Assembly (NCBI RefSeq): GCF_947259345.1
Contig: NZ_CAMYLS010000029.1
Coordinates: forward strand, 27,993 to 91,992
Source of the DNA: an uncultured Maricaulis sp.
Lineage (GTDB): Bacteria > Pseudomonadota > Alphaproteobacteria > Caulobacterales > Maricaulaceae
Reading direction: 5' to 3'
Length of the DNA stretch: 64,000 nt
Below the pieces are notes generated by a model. It was given only the letters and a program-made list of their open reading frames with translations, ran no database searches and was not told where the DNA came from. Of this stretch, positions 53,358 to 61,802 are shown one piece after another. The translations under genes were made by a program, and so were the position numbers. The number at the start of each line of letters is the position of its first letter. The stretch's first letter is position 1.

Positions 53358-53828
53358 ATGAACTGGCGTCAACGCATCGAGCCTGTCATCCGTCCCTTCA
53401 TGCATGCCTTCTGGCGGCTTTCACGCGGAACCACACTGGGAGTGAGGGCAATTGTGGTGCGTAAGGATGGCCATGTGATTCTGGTGCGTCACACCTATGT
53501 CGGCGGCTGGCATCTGCCGGGCGGCGGCGTTGAAAAGGGCGAGAGCGCTCGCGATGCCCTGGCGCATGAATTGCGCGATGAGGCGGGTGTGGTGCTGGCT
53601 GGAGAAGCGCCGGTCCTGGGCGTCTACGCCAATCACCGGAAATTTCGCGGCGATCATGTTGTTGTTTGCATCGTGCGGAACTGGTCTTCCTGCACGCCCG
53701 ACGCCGACGGCGAAATCGCTGAAACCGGTTGGTTCGACCCGGCCGATCCACCCAAGGGGACCACGCCTGCGACACGGGGCCGGCTGGCCGAATATCTCGG
53801 ACAAGCGCCGGTGGTCGATGTCTGGTGA
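53358..53828 (+). CDS. Nudix hydrolase with altered box
   Basis: A 156-residue Nudix protein. The box reads GGVEKGESARDALAHELRDE then AGV. The RE of the canonical motif is HE and the first E of the EE pair is D, while the other glutamates are kept, so activity is likely but the metal site differs slightly. It starts with a basic helix (NWRQRIEPVIRPFMHAFWRL). Substrate unknown. Divergent from the small peptide frame. Confidence 0.85.
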   Translation: MNWRQRIEPVIRPFMHAFWRLSRGTTLGVRAIVVRKDGHVILVRHTYVGGWHLPGGGVEKGESARDALAHELRDEAGVVLAGEAPVLGVYANHRKFRGDHVVVCIVRNWSSCTPDADGEIAETGWFDPADPPKGTTPATRGRLAEYLGQAPVVDVW

Positions 53829-53857
53829 CAGGGCAGAGGGCGCGCGCCGGATAAGGT

Positions 53858-53921
53858 GCGGTGTACCGGAGCAGGCCCGCCTGAAGCGAGGGGTATCGAG
53901 CCGGCCTGTCCGGTACACCGC
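53858..53921. repeat. Long inverted repeat (single copy in this window)
   Basis: GCGGTGTACCGGA-GCAGGCC at 53858 is complementary to GGCCTG-TCCGGTACACCGC ending at 53921, with only one extra base on the left arm and a 26-base centre. It lies in the 245-base gap between the Nudix gene and the PAS kinase gene. The rest of that gap has no recognisable feature. Confidence 0.75.
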
Positions 53922-54073
53922 GGGGCGCACGCTGACGACATTAGGCGGCCCTGCCTGAACCCCAGCTGACGCGTTTGGACCCATTTTTGCCCCGAATGTG
54001 GCTTCAAGTGGGGACAAGTGCGGCAAATTCACTAGGATGCGTCTTACGGGGTGATGGATCGGGGCCGATTCGA

Positions 54074-56401
54074 ATGACCACAACGCCAAGCGGCGATACC
54101 TATCTTCGAACCGCGTCGGATGCCGATGCGCCGAAATCGGCCGTCCAGCGTCTGACCGACACGGATAGCTGGGTGGGGCAGGTCTTGCCCGGCCTGGTTG
54201 CAGTCACGTGTATTTTCATCGTCGCCTTGGCCGTGATGGCGGGTGAGGGGCGGTTGATGTCCTCCGCCCGCGAAACCAACCTCCGGACGCTGGAAACGGT
54301 TCTGCGCAATACGCGTCAACGCTTCGAGCTCTGGGCACAGGCGCGAGAGAATGACGCCCGAATCTGGGCCGAGAATGAACGCATCCGGACGGCGCTTGAA
54401 GGGTTGGGGGAGTCGCCGGTTCCCGCCGATCTGGCGCGGTCGGAGGAACAAGCCTGGTTGCGCGAGACGCTGGGACCCTGGCTGACCGAGTATGGTTATC
54501 GCGGCTTCACCGTGATCGCGCCCAATGGCACGACTCTCGCCTCGATGCGCGATGAGGATCTGGGGCAGCCCTCACTCGTGCTCGACCTGGTCAATGCCAA
54601 TCGCCTCAATTCGGCCGGGGTTGTTCTCACCCGGCCGCATATCGTCGACCTGATCGACGTCGCGGATGTCGGCAATGCCGATGCGGTCGATGAGGAAATC
54701 CTGATGTATGCCGTCGCGGCGGTCAGTAGTGGCGACACCCTGCTGGGCTACCTGGCGCTGCGCATTGATCCCCTGTCCGAATACACAGCCACCTTCCGTG
54801 TCGGGCGCACGGGCGTGTCTGGCGAGACCTTTGCCATTGATCGTGAAGGGCGTCTGTTGACCGAGACGCGATACGGCGAGGAATTGATCGAGGCCGACCT
54901 GCTGGTCGAGGGGCATCCTTCGATCCTGCATGTCGAAGTCCGTGATCCCGGTATTGATGTCACGATGGGCGGCATTCCGTCCCGTCCCTATGCCGAATGG
55001 CCTCTGACCGAAGCGGCAGCCGGGGTCATTGCCGAGGGGCAGGGCAGAAATCTGCGCGGATACCGCGATATGCGTGGTGTGCTGGTGATGGGGGCCTGGG
55101 ATTGGGACCCGGCCCGCGATATCGGCATTATCACCGAGGTCGAACTGGGCGAGGCGATGGCCGGCGCCAACCAGGCGCGCGCTGTCCTGCGGGTCTTTGC
55201 CGTGGCGATGGCGCTCTCCTTCATATTGCTGGCCGTCCTGTTCAGCGCGCACCGTTCGATCACCCGGCGTCGGGCCCAGGCCACGCATGAGGCCAATCAG
55301 CGCCTGTCCCAGATCCTGATGACAGTGGCCGAGGGGATTTACGGGATCGATGGCGACGGGGTCGTGACTTTCATCAATCCGCGCGCCTGCGCCATGCTGG
55401 GCTATCGCGAGGACGAGCTCATCGGCAAGACCATGCACAATGTGGTGCATCATTCCCGGCGCGATGGTTCGATCTTTCCGCGCGAGGAATGCGCGATCCA
55501 TTGTGCGGGTGTGTCGGCGGAATCACCGGACGGCGATGTCTTCTGGACCAAGAGCGGCCAACCCATTCCGATCGAATCCGCCTCCTCGCCGATTGATCCG
55601 GATGACAAATCGGCCGGCGCCGTGGTCACATTCCGGGATGTCACCAATCGCAAGCGCGATGAGCTCGCCCTGCGCCGCTATGCTCAGGAACTCAAACGCT
55701 CGAACTCCGAGCTGCAGGAATTCGCGTATGCGGCCTCGCACGACCTGCAGGAGCCGTTGCGCAAAATCCAAGCCTTCGGCGAGCGGTTGAACAATAAATG
55801 CCATGACGCGCTGGACGATACCGGGCGGCATTATCTGGAACGGATGGTTGACGCCTCGACGCGAATGCGCCGCCTCATTGATGATCTGCTCAGCTATTCG
55901 CGGGTCAATTCCAAGACCACCAATTTCCTTCCTGTTGATCTGTCGACGGTCGTCGCCGATGTCCTTTCGGACCTCGAGCCGCGCATCAATGCGGAGGATG
56001 CCAAGATCCGGGTTGGTGAATTACCGGCGATCGAAGCCGATCCCGGGCAGATGCATCAGCTCTTCCTCAACCTTCTGGCCAATGCGCTCAAATTCCGTCG
56101 CCCCGGTGTGCAGCCCTCGATCTCCATTGAGGGCAGTGTGGAAGTGGGTGAGAATGGTGCCATTGCGCGGATTGCCGTGGCGGATAATGGCGTCGGTTTC
56201 GAGCCTCGCCATGCCGAGCGCATTTTCGGCATGTTTGAACGCCTCCACGGGCGTGACGAGTTTGATGGAACCGGGGTTGGTCTGGCGACTTGCCGCAAGA
56301 TCGCCGAGCGCCATGCCGGCGAGTTGACGGCTTGGGGCGAGCCGGATTCCGGGGCCGTTTTCACCCTGCTCCTGCCCGTGCGGCAGGGAAGCGTGATGTA
56401 G
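54074..56401 (+). CDS. Sensor histidine kinase with periplasmic Cache-like domain and PAS
   Basis: A 775-residue kinase: TM1 about 38-57, a large periplasmic domain (about 60-370) with ETFAIDREGRLLTETRYGEE of the Cache type, TM2 about 371-390, PAS at 405-525 (AEGIYGIDGDGVVTFINPRA), a HisKA with H556 in AYAASHDLQEPLRKIQAFGE, then HATPase with NLLANALKFRRPG, DNGVGFEP and GTGVGLATCRKIAERHAG. The start ATG 54074 is supported by length and the following TM layout. It heads a three-gene signalling unit; ligand unknown. Confidence 0.93.
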   Translation: MTTTPSGDTYLRTASDADAPKSAVQRLTDTDSWVGQVLPGLVAVTCIFIVALAVMAGEGRLMSSARETNLRTLETVLRNTRQRFELWAQARENDARIWAENERIRTALEGLGESPVPADLARSEEQAWLRETLGPWLTEYGYRGFTVIAPNGTTLASMRDEDLGQPSLVLDLVNANRLNSAGVVLTRPHIVDLIDVADVGNADAVDEEILMYAVAAVSSGDTLLGYLALRIDPLSEYTATFRVGRTGVSGETFAIDREGRLLTETRYGEELIEADLLVEGHPSILHVEVRDPGIDVTMGGIPSRPYAEWPLTEAAAGVIAEGQGRNLRGYRDMRGVLVMGAWDWDPARDIGIITEVELGEAMAGANQARAVLRVFAVAMALSFILLAVLFSAHRSITRRRAQATHEANQRLSQILMTVAEGIYGIDGDGVVTFINPRACAMLGYREDELIGKTMHNVVHHSRRDGSIFPREECAIHCAGVSAESPDGDVFWTKSGQPIPIESASSPIDPDDKSAGAVVTFRDVTNRKRDELALRRYAQELKRSNSELQEFAYAASHDLQEPLRKIQAFGERLNNKCHDALDDTGRHYLERMVDASTRMRRLIDDLLSYSRVNSKTTNFLPVDLSTVVADVLSDLEPRINAEDAKIRVGELPAIEADPGQMHQLFLNLLANALKFRRPGVQPSISIEGSVEVGENGAIARIAVADNGVGFEPRHAERIFGMFERLHGRDEFDGTGVGLATCRKIAERHAGELTAWGEPDSGAVFTLLLPVRQGSVM

Positions 56402-56428
56402 CGACTTCATGGGACAGCAGGGGCAGGC

Positions 56429-57379
56429 ATGACATTTCGCGAGCGAGCGCTTGACCGATTTGCTCCGGTGCTGATCGGCGCAGCTGGCGGTGTGCTCACC
56501 CTCGTGGTGCTGCGGCCCTTTTTTGAATCACCACGCCCCGCCTTTGGCGAGACTGTGCTGTTGGGGTTGGGTGCGCTCTCCGTTGCCGGCCTGTGCGCGC
56601 TGGCCGTTTACGGTTTGCGGGTGAATGCCCGGCAGCGCGATGAGGCGGACGCCCTGCAGCGTCGACTCGAGGATGTTGAGCTTTATGCCAAGGCAGCGCG
56701 TCATGATTTGCGAGAGCCCGTCCGCAAGATCATCACCTTTGGTGAGCGATTGCGAGAGCGCCTCGGTCCGGCTCCCGATGCCCAGATTGACCGCTGCGCT
56801 GAGCGCATGTCCGATGCGGCAACGCGCATGCAGGGCATGCTGGACGAGTTGGCCCAGTACGCGCGTATCAATGACGCGTCGACCGACCCGCAGGGCTTTG
56901 ACGCGGGTGAAGAAATTTCCCAGCTCGTTGCGTCCGCGGCCGATCGCCTCGCCGCCTCGGGCGGAGAGGTTGTCATCGGCGATTTGCCGGACGTTCACTG
57001 CGACCGGGCGCAATTCCGCATCCTGTTCACCATCCTGCTCGCCAATTCCATCCAGTATGCGCACGCCGACAGGCCGCTTCGGATCACGATTGACGGCGAG
57101 AAACGCGCTGACGGGCGGGTCGAGTTTCGTTGCGCTGACAACGGGATCGGCTTCGCACCGGACAAGGCGGACCGGATTTTTCAGCCCTTTGAACGGTTGC
57201 ACACACGCGACGCTTATCCCGGGACCGGGATCGGTCTGGCCACAGCGCGAAAAATTGCCGAACGGCATGGCGGAACGCTGCATGCGCAGGGAGAAGTCGG
57301 AAATGGCGCGGTCTTCACCTTGATCTTGCCGCTTCAAAAGGCGAGTTTGTTACAAGACGATCCCAAATCAAGGCTCTAA
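56429..57379 (+). CDS. Membrane-anchored sensor histidine kinase
   Basis: A 316-residue kinase with two closely spaced membrane segments (about 12-31 and 42-63) and no extracellular or PAS sensor domain. The histidine box AARHDLREPVRKIITFGERL (H92) and ATP-binding ADNGIGFAPDKADRIFQPFE with GTGIGLATARKIAERHGG belong to the same subfamily as the upstream kinase; S before H is replaced by R. It is 27 bases after the first kinase and 19 before the receiver gene, so it likely shares the partner. Confidence 0.9.
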   Translation: MTFRERALDRFAPVLIGAAGGVLTLVVLRPFFESPRPAFGETVLLGLGALSVAGLCALAVYGLRVNARQRDEADALQRRLEDVELYAKAARHDLREPVRKIITFGERLRERLGPAPDAQIDRCAERMSDAATRMQGMLDELAQYARINDASTDPQGFDAGEEISQLVASAADRLAASGGEVVIGDLPDVHCDRAQFRILFTILLANSIQYAHADRPLRITIDGEKRADGRVEFRCADNGIGFAPDKADRIFQPFERLHTRDAYPGTGIGLATARKIAERHGGTLHAQGEVGNGAVFTLILPLQKASLLQDDPKSRL

Positions 57380-57398
57380 CCGGGTTGAGGCTGTCATC

Positions 57399-57878
57399 AT
57401 GAGCGACGAAAACCAGCTTTTCACCATCCTGATGGTCGATGACGACCCGGATGATCGGTTGCTGTTCAAGGAAGCCTGCGAGGAAGTGCGATTGCGCAAC
57501 CCGCTCGACTTTCTGGAGAATGGCGAGCAGCTGGTGGACTATCTCAAGCGACGAGGCAATTACGCAGACCGCGAGGGCGCACCCTTCCCGGGGATTATCC
57601 TGCTCGATCTCAACATGCCGTTGAAGGATGGCCGCGAGGCGCTTGAGGAGATCAAGGCCGATGCCGATCTGCGGCATATTCCGATCATCGTGCTGACGAC
57701 GTCCAAGGACGAGGATGATATTCTCTCCTCCTACGGGCTGGGAGCGTCTTCCTATATCGTCAAGCCGATCTCGCTGGATCGCCTGATGCGGGTGGTCAAC
57801 TCCATCGGCGAATACTGGGTGCAGATCGTCGAAGTGCCCTCGACCGAGTCCGAGGAAGGCGACCCGGACGACCTCTGA
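57399..57878 (+). CDS. Stand-alone receiver response regulator (Rcp1-like)
   Basis: A 159-residue single-domain receiver: acidic pair MVDDDPDDRLLFKEA, phospho-acceptor D70 in IILLDLNMPLKDG, TTSKDEDD and lysine in SYIVKPISLDRL. It belongs to the group with partner kinases of the SHDLQEPLRKI class (Rcp1 of cyanobacterial phytochromes). No output domain, so it must act through a protein partner. The acidic tail ends EEGDPDDL. Confidence 0.92.
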   Translation: MSDENQLFTILMVDDDPDDRLLFKEACEEVRLRNPLDFLENGEQLVDYLKRRGNYADREGAPFPGIILLDLNMPLKDGREALEEIKADADLRHIPIIVLTTSKDEDDILSSYGLGASSYIVKPISLDRLMRVVNSIGEYWVQIVEVPSTESEEGDPDDL

Positions 57879-57994
57879 CAGGTTTCCGGCTCAGACCGGA
57901 TTCCGGTTTCCCCGAACAGGCGAGTTTGCTAGCCTTGCTTCGCGCAAGGGGGCGCATGCGGACTCGTGCGAGTCTGCCTATCGGGGAGAAATCC

Positions 57995-58333
57995 ATGAAA
58001 TATCTGATTGTGGCCGGTCTGGCCGCTGCAAGCCTCACTGCGCCAGCTTTGGCTGACGGCATGGAAAACGCGTTCGGTCATGCCGTGCGTGTGACCATGG
58101 GTGAGCAGTCCTTCGATGCCTGGTTCCAGGCCGATGGCAGCTATAGCGACAGTCGCGGCATTTCCGGGACCTGGACCTATGACAGCCAGCTCTGCATCCA
58201 GGTCATGACCGAAAACGGCGCCGACGAGAATTGCGGACCGTGGAATGAAGGCCTGGCACCCGGTGAGCGCTGGGTCACGGATGGCTGGTCAGCCGATGGC
58301 AGCCCGCTGACCATCCAGCTGATCGCCGGCTAG
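57995..58333 (+). CDS. Small exported protein of unknown function
   Basis: A 112-residue protein from ATG 57995 (GGGGAG nearby). Signal peptide MKYLIVAGLAAASLTAPALA. The mature part reads as a compact beta-sheet fold: VTMGEQSFDAWFQADGSYSD, GTWTYDSQLCIQV and ENGADENCGPWN; two cysteines probably form a disulfide. Tryptophan and glycine-rich, reminiscent of small lipocalin-like or calcium-free beta-barrel proteins, but no family is assigned. Confidence 0.7.
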   Translation: MKYLIVAGLAAASLTAPALADGMENAFGHAVRVTMGEQSFDAWFQADGSYSDSRGISGTWTYDSQLCIQVMTENGADENCGPWNEGLAPGERWVTDGWSADGSPLTIQLIAG

Positions 58334-58345
58334 ACCGGAGATACC

Positions 58346-58374
58346 GCCGCGGGTCGCGCCTTGCGATCCGCGGC
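58346..58374. other. Strong hairpin downstream of the small exported protein gene
   Basis: GCCGCGGGTCGC pairs with GCGATCCGCGGC with a single wobble and a 5-base loop. No T-run follows, so it may be an mRNA-stabilising hairpin or a Rho-assisted terminator. Confidence 0.5.
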
Positions 58375-58483
58375 AGGGCCGGTTTCGCGCCTCACGTGTT
58401 CACCCGCGACGGCGAGCGGGATCGGCGTTATGGTGCCCAACGAGGCCGTCTGACATCAAGAAACCGGGCGGCGGGGGAAGATC

Positions 58484-59137
58484 ATGTTGCTTGCGCGTCT
58501 GTCCAAGATTTCCGCCACGCTGTTCCTGTCGATGGTCATGGCCATCTTCATGCTGGTTCTGCTGTGGTTCTATGCTGCCGACTGGCTCAGCTGGGTCCAG
58601 GACGGCGCGGACCTGCTCGAGGACATGATTGCGGCCATCCCGCTGGAAGACCGTTACAATAATTTCGTCCGCCTGTTTGCCAGCGACGACAAGATCGTCC
58701 TGCTCATCTTCACCATCATCGCCCGTATCATCCTGGCGATCATCGGGGGGAGTTTCACCGCCCTGACCGGCGGCAATGACCGATACAAGGTCAAGGAACC
58801 GGGTCTGATCAGCCAGGTCTCGTCAATGATGGCGACGCTCTTCCTGTCCTTCGTCATCGCGATCATCATGCTGGCCGTAATCTCGATCGCAGCCGAGGGC
58901 GTGCTGCACTCACTGCTCGATGCCGCGGACTGGGTCGAGGACCAGATCGCCCATCTGCCGATCGGCGGACGCTGGCGCGCCGGGGTCCGCTTCGCGGTCT
59001 CCGACGACAAGATCGTGCTCCTCTTCTTCACCATCATCGCCCGCCTGCTGATCGCCATCGTCGCGACCGCAGTCAGCCGGTCTGTGGGAGGCGACAAGCC
59101 GGAGATCGTGGCGCCGAAGGCGAAAGCCAACGCCTGA
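58484..59137 (+). CDS. Tandemly duplicated membrane protein of unknown function
   Basis: A 217-residue protein made of two similar halves of about 90 residues. Half one has SATLFLSMVMAIFMLVLL and SDDKIVLLIFTIIARIILAI; half two has MATLFLSFVIAIIMLAVI and SDDKIVLLFFTIIARLLIAI. Each half carries two membrane helices with a 40-residue amphipathic loop containing WV-D and a conserved SDDKIVLL. I recognise no family. GGGGGAAG lies just before the ATG. Confidence 0.72.
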   Translation: MLLARLSKISATLFLSMVMAIFMLVLLWFYAADWLSWVQDGADLLEDMIAAIPLEDRYNNFVRLFASDDKIVLLIFTIIARIILAIIGGSFTALTGGNDRYKVKEPGLISQVSSMMATLFLSFVIAIIMLAVISIAAEGVLHSLLDAADWVEDQIAHLPIGGRWRAGVRFAVSDDKIVLLFFTIIARLLIAIVATAVSRSVGGDKPEIVAPKAKANA

Positions 59138-59143
59138 CCGGGA

Positions 59144-60160
59144 TCAGTCGCTGAGCGCCTCGGCGAGATAGGGCAGGGAGACATCCATCCGGTAATCGAT
59201 GGAGGAATGGGTGTCCGGGAATTCCTCATAGCGGTGTGCAACGCCCATGGCTGTCAGTTTGCGCGTCATCCTGCGGGCGCCATAGACCAAATTGTACTGG
59301 TCGATATCGCCGCAATCGATCATCAAGGCCTTGAGCTGTTTCAGCCCTTCGCCATGCGTGTCGACAATCTCGAGCGGATCGAACTTCATCCATTCGGCCC
59401 AGCGCTCCGGGATGAGCTCACACGTATCCATCGTCACCGGCAGGCGGATGCCCATCAGCACATCCGGGTCGGGATCGGGGTCATAGGTCGCGGCCATGGC
59501 CAGGGTCATCAGCGCGTGCAGATCATCGCCGGAGACCTTGGGGGAGGCCTCAAAGGCCTCGATGAAGCTGGCAATCGTGCCGCCATGCTTGGCCATGCGG
59601 CGCAGCGTATGGGCGAAATCGGTAGCGAACATCAGCTCGAACCCCATATCGCCGGAATGGCAGACCGCGCCGGCCCAGACATCGGGATGCCAGAGCGCGT
59701 GCATGATGGCGCCATAACCGCCCGAGGACTTGCCGAAGACGGCCCGCTTGCCGGTGCCGCCACAGCCGAACTTGTTCTCGATGCCCGGCAGCATTTCCTT
59801 GATCAGGAAATCCTCCCACATCCCCATCGCCGGTGAGTTCACATACTGGTTGCCGCCCAGCCGGGTGAAGCAGTCGGGAAAGGCGATCACGGCCGGCTTC
59901 ATGACGCCGGTGGCGATCAGCCGGTCGGCGCGCTCGGGGATATTCTCGCCGAAATTCTTCCAGTTCACATGGCCCAGGCCGGAGCCTGTGAAGCCGGCCA
60001 GGTCGACCAGGAGCGGCAGGCCGGACCCGTCATGCCCGTGCGGGACATAGACATCGACCCGGCGCCGGGTCGGATCGCCAAGGCGATTGCAGGCGAGTGC
60101 CTGGCTGTCGATGTAAAGCGTGTGAACCTGCCCGGCGGGCAGGGAAGGGTCCTGGCGCAT
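59144..60160 (-). CDS. Esterase, alpha/beta-hydrolase (esterase D-like)
   Basis: About 338 residues from ATG 60160. The nucleophile is in GKSSGGYGA; an aspartate in LKALMIDCGDIDQYN and the histidine in FPDTHSSIDYR complete a likely triad. The N-terminal domain has VDVYVPHGHDGSGLPLLVDL. It belongs to the esterase D/Ser-esterase family that hydrolyses acyl esters. Substrate unknown. It ends six bases after the convergent duplicated membrane-protein gene. Confidence 0.86.
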   Translation of the reverse strand: MRQDPSLPAGQVHTLYIDSQALACNRLGDPTRRRVDVYVPHGHDGSGLPLLVDLAGFTGSGLGHVNWKNFGENIPERADRLIATGVMKPAVIAFPDCFTRLGGNQYVNSPAMGMWEDFLIKEMLPGIENKFGCGGTGKRAVFGKSSGGYGAIMHALWHPDVWAGAVCHSGDMGFELMFATDFAHTLRRMAKHGGTIASFIEAFEASPKVSGDDLHALMTLAMAATYDPDPDPDVLMGIRLPVTMDTCELIPERWAEWMKFDPLEIVDTHGEGLKQLKALMIDCGDIDQYNLVYGARRMTRKLTAMGVAHRYEEFPDTHSSIDYRMDVSLPYLAEALSD

Positions 60161-60254
60161 ATCAACTCCCCGATCTGCTGGCGCGCAGCCTAGGCTGTGC
60201 CGCGCCGGTGGCAAATGCTTGAGCTGCATTGGCAAACCGGGTCATCCTGCGATC

Positions 60255-60812
60255 ATGACCAGCGCCAAGCACTACATCTCCGCCAATGACCTGCTCGAAG
60301 ACAGTCTGCGCCTGGCGCGGCAAATCCTCGAGAGCGGTTTTCGTCCCACTCATATTGTCGGTGTCTGGCGTGGCGGGGCGCCGGTCGGGATCGCGGTGCA
60401 GGAGTATCTGGCGTATCGCGGGATCGAGACCGACCACATCGCCATCCGCACCGCCTCCTATACCGGTATCGGCGAGCAGGACCGCAATGTTCGCGTCTAT
60501 GGCGAGGGCTATCTGGTCGACACGCTCAATGCCGATGACCGGCTGCTGATCGTCGATGATGTCTATGACAGCGGCCGCTCCATCGCGGCCGTGCTCAAGG
60601 TGTTGCAAGCCAAGTGCCGACGCAATTTCCCCGCCGATGCCCGGATCGCGACCGTCTATTACAAACCCCTGCGCAATACGACCGATCTGACGCCGGACTA
60701 TTTCGTCCATGAGCGCGATGACTGGCTGGTCTTCCCGCACGAGATCTGCGGTCTCAGTGATGAGGAAATCGCCGCCAAGGGCGAGGCCGGCGCAGTGATC
60801 CTGAAATCATGA
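60255..60812 (+). CDS. Phosphoribosyltransferase, Hpt-like
   Basis: A 185-residue type I phosphoribosyltransferase with GVWRGGAPVGIAVQEYL and the PRPP loop RLLIVDDVYDSGRSIAAVLK, and a C-terminal FPHEICGLSDEEIAAKGE. It resembles hypoxanthine-guanine phosphoribosyltransferases, which convert hypoxanthine or guanine and PRPP to IMP or GMP; exact base specificity is uncertain. Its stop overlaps the next start (ATGA). Confidence 0.85.
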   Translation: MTSAKHYISANDLLEDSLRLARQILESGFRPTHIVGVWRGGAPVGIAVQEYLAYRGIETDHIAIRTASYTGIGEQDRNVRVYGEGYLVDTLNADDRLLIVDDVYDSGRSIAAVLKVLQAKCRRNFPADARIATVYYKPLRNTTDLTPDYFVHERDDWLVFPHEICGLSDEEIAAKGEAGAVILKS

Positions 60813-61111
60813 GTCTTGTCACTGCGGCGCAGTTGCGCGGTATCCTCATTGTCGCCGAAGGCAGGCTGTCCGAGGCGCAATGGGCGTTCTGGGAAGGCGT
60901 GATGATCGAGCCGGAAACCTGGCGCGCACCGGTCGAGACCGGGTTTGATTTCGCGGTCTGGGTGGTCGCCGTGCAGGGCGATCAAGCCGTCTGGTTCAAC
61001 AGCGTCGCCAATTACTTCGAGCTGTCACCCTTTTCACGGCCCGGCCAGCTTGAGGCACCGAGCCTGGCAAGGGGCGAGCTGACGGAATTGGTCGATCAGC
61101 TGGCCGATTAG
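60809..61111 (+). CDS. Hypothetical protein, co-translated with the Hpt-like gene
   Basis: A 100-residue protein, soluble and mildly acidic: LRGILIVAEGRLSEAQWAFW, then EPETWRAPVETGFDFAVWVV and GELTELVDQLAD at the end. No family recognised. The ATGA overlap suggests it is made together with the phosphoribosyltransferase. Confidence 0.65.
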   Translation: MSLVTAAQLRGILIVAEGRLSEAQWAFWEGVMIEPETWRAPVETGFDFAVWVVAVQGDQAVWFNSVANYFELSPFSRPGQLEAPSLARGELTELVDQLAD

Positions 61112-61159
61112 GTGCCGGTGTGTCGGGAAACTAGACCGGGCAAACACCATGAAGCCTCG

Positions 61160-61345
61160 TTTCTCTCCAGCGCCTCCGGCGCAAACCGCACCATAAATCG
61201 CTTGCCGAGAGATCGCCGTATCCGGATCTTCAGGTCAAGGGCCCGCCGGGCCGCTTCGCGGTTTCACCCTTGAGCTGAAGATCCGGATTCGGCCTGCTGG
61301 CTGACAAGCGACCTATGGCGGGTTGTGCGCCGTGGCGCCCGGCAT
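61160..61345. repeat. Long-hairpin intergenic repeat, family B copy 2
   Basis: Arms 61216-61241 and 61267-61292 are 26 bases each, complementary at 24 of 26. Outer arms also pair: GGCGCAAACCGCACCATAAA with TATGGCGGGTTGTGCGCC. Compared with copy 1, several arm bases differ on one side and are matched by complementary differences on the other (GGTTTTCC / GGAAAACC versus GGATCTTC / GAAGATCC). It fills the gap between the 100-residue gene and the VOC gene. Confidence 0.88.
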
Positions 61346-61374
61346 GAAACCAGGCGCCGCTTGAACGCCCCATC

Positions 61375-61767
61375 TCAGCCCGGACGGTGAATGCCGCACA
61401 GCTTGTGGCCATCGGGATCACGGACATAGGCCAGGTGCAGAATGCCCATATCCGTGGTGCGAGGACCGGGCGCGTCCTCGATCGAGGTGCCGCCATTGGC
61501 GACCGCCACATCATGAAATTCGACCACTTGTTCCGGCGAATTGCACTTGAAGCCGATGGTCGAGCCATTGGAGGCTGTGGCCGGCTCGTCATTGATCGGC
61601 TCGCTGATGCAAAAGGCATTGCCCTCATGCAGGTAGAAATAGCGGACATGACCACTCGCGGTGACATTGCGAATGGGGTCGCCGGCGCCCATCGCACCCA
61701 GAACCGCGTCGTAGAAGCGCTTCGAGCGCTCGATATCGCTCGTCCCGAGCATGATGTGATTGAACAT
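61375..61767 (-). CDS. VOC-family (glyoxalase/bleomycin-resistance fold) protein
   Basis: A 130-residue single-module VOC protein: MFNHIMLGTSDIERSKRFYD, GHVRYFYLHEGNAF and YVRDPDGHKLCGIHRP. Histidine and glutamate ligands at the usual first and last strands suggest a metal-dependent enzyme. Substrate unknown. Next to the NAD synthesis genes but not clearly linked to them. Confidence 0.85.
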   Translation of the reverse strand: MFNHIMLGTSDIERSKRFYDAVLGAMGAGDPIRNVTASGHVRYFYLHEGNAFCISEPINDEPATASNGSTIGFKCNSPEQVVEFHDVAVANGGTSIEDAPGPRTTDMGILHLAYVRDPDGHKLCGIHRPG

Positions 61768-61802
61768 GTCTGTCTCTCCCTCAAGATGGCGATGGTCGTC
61801 GC

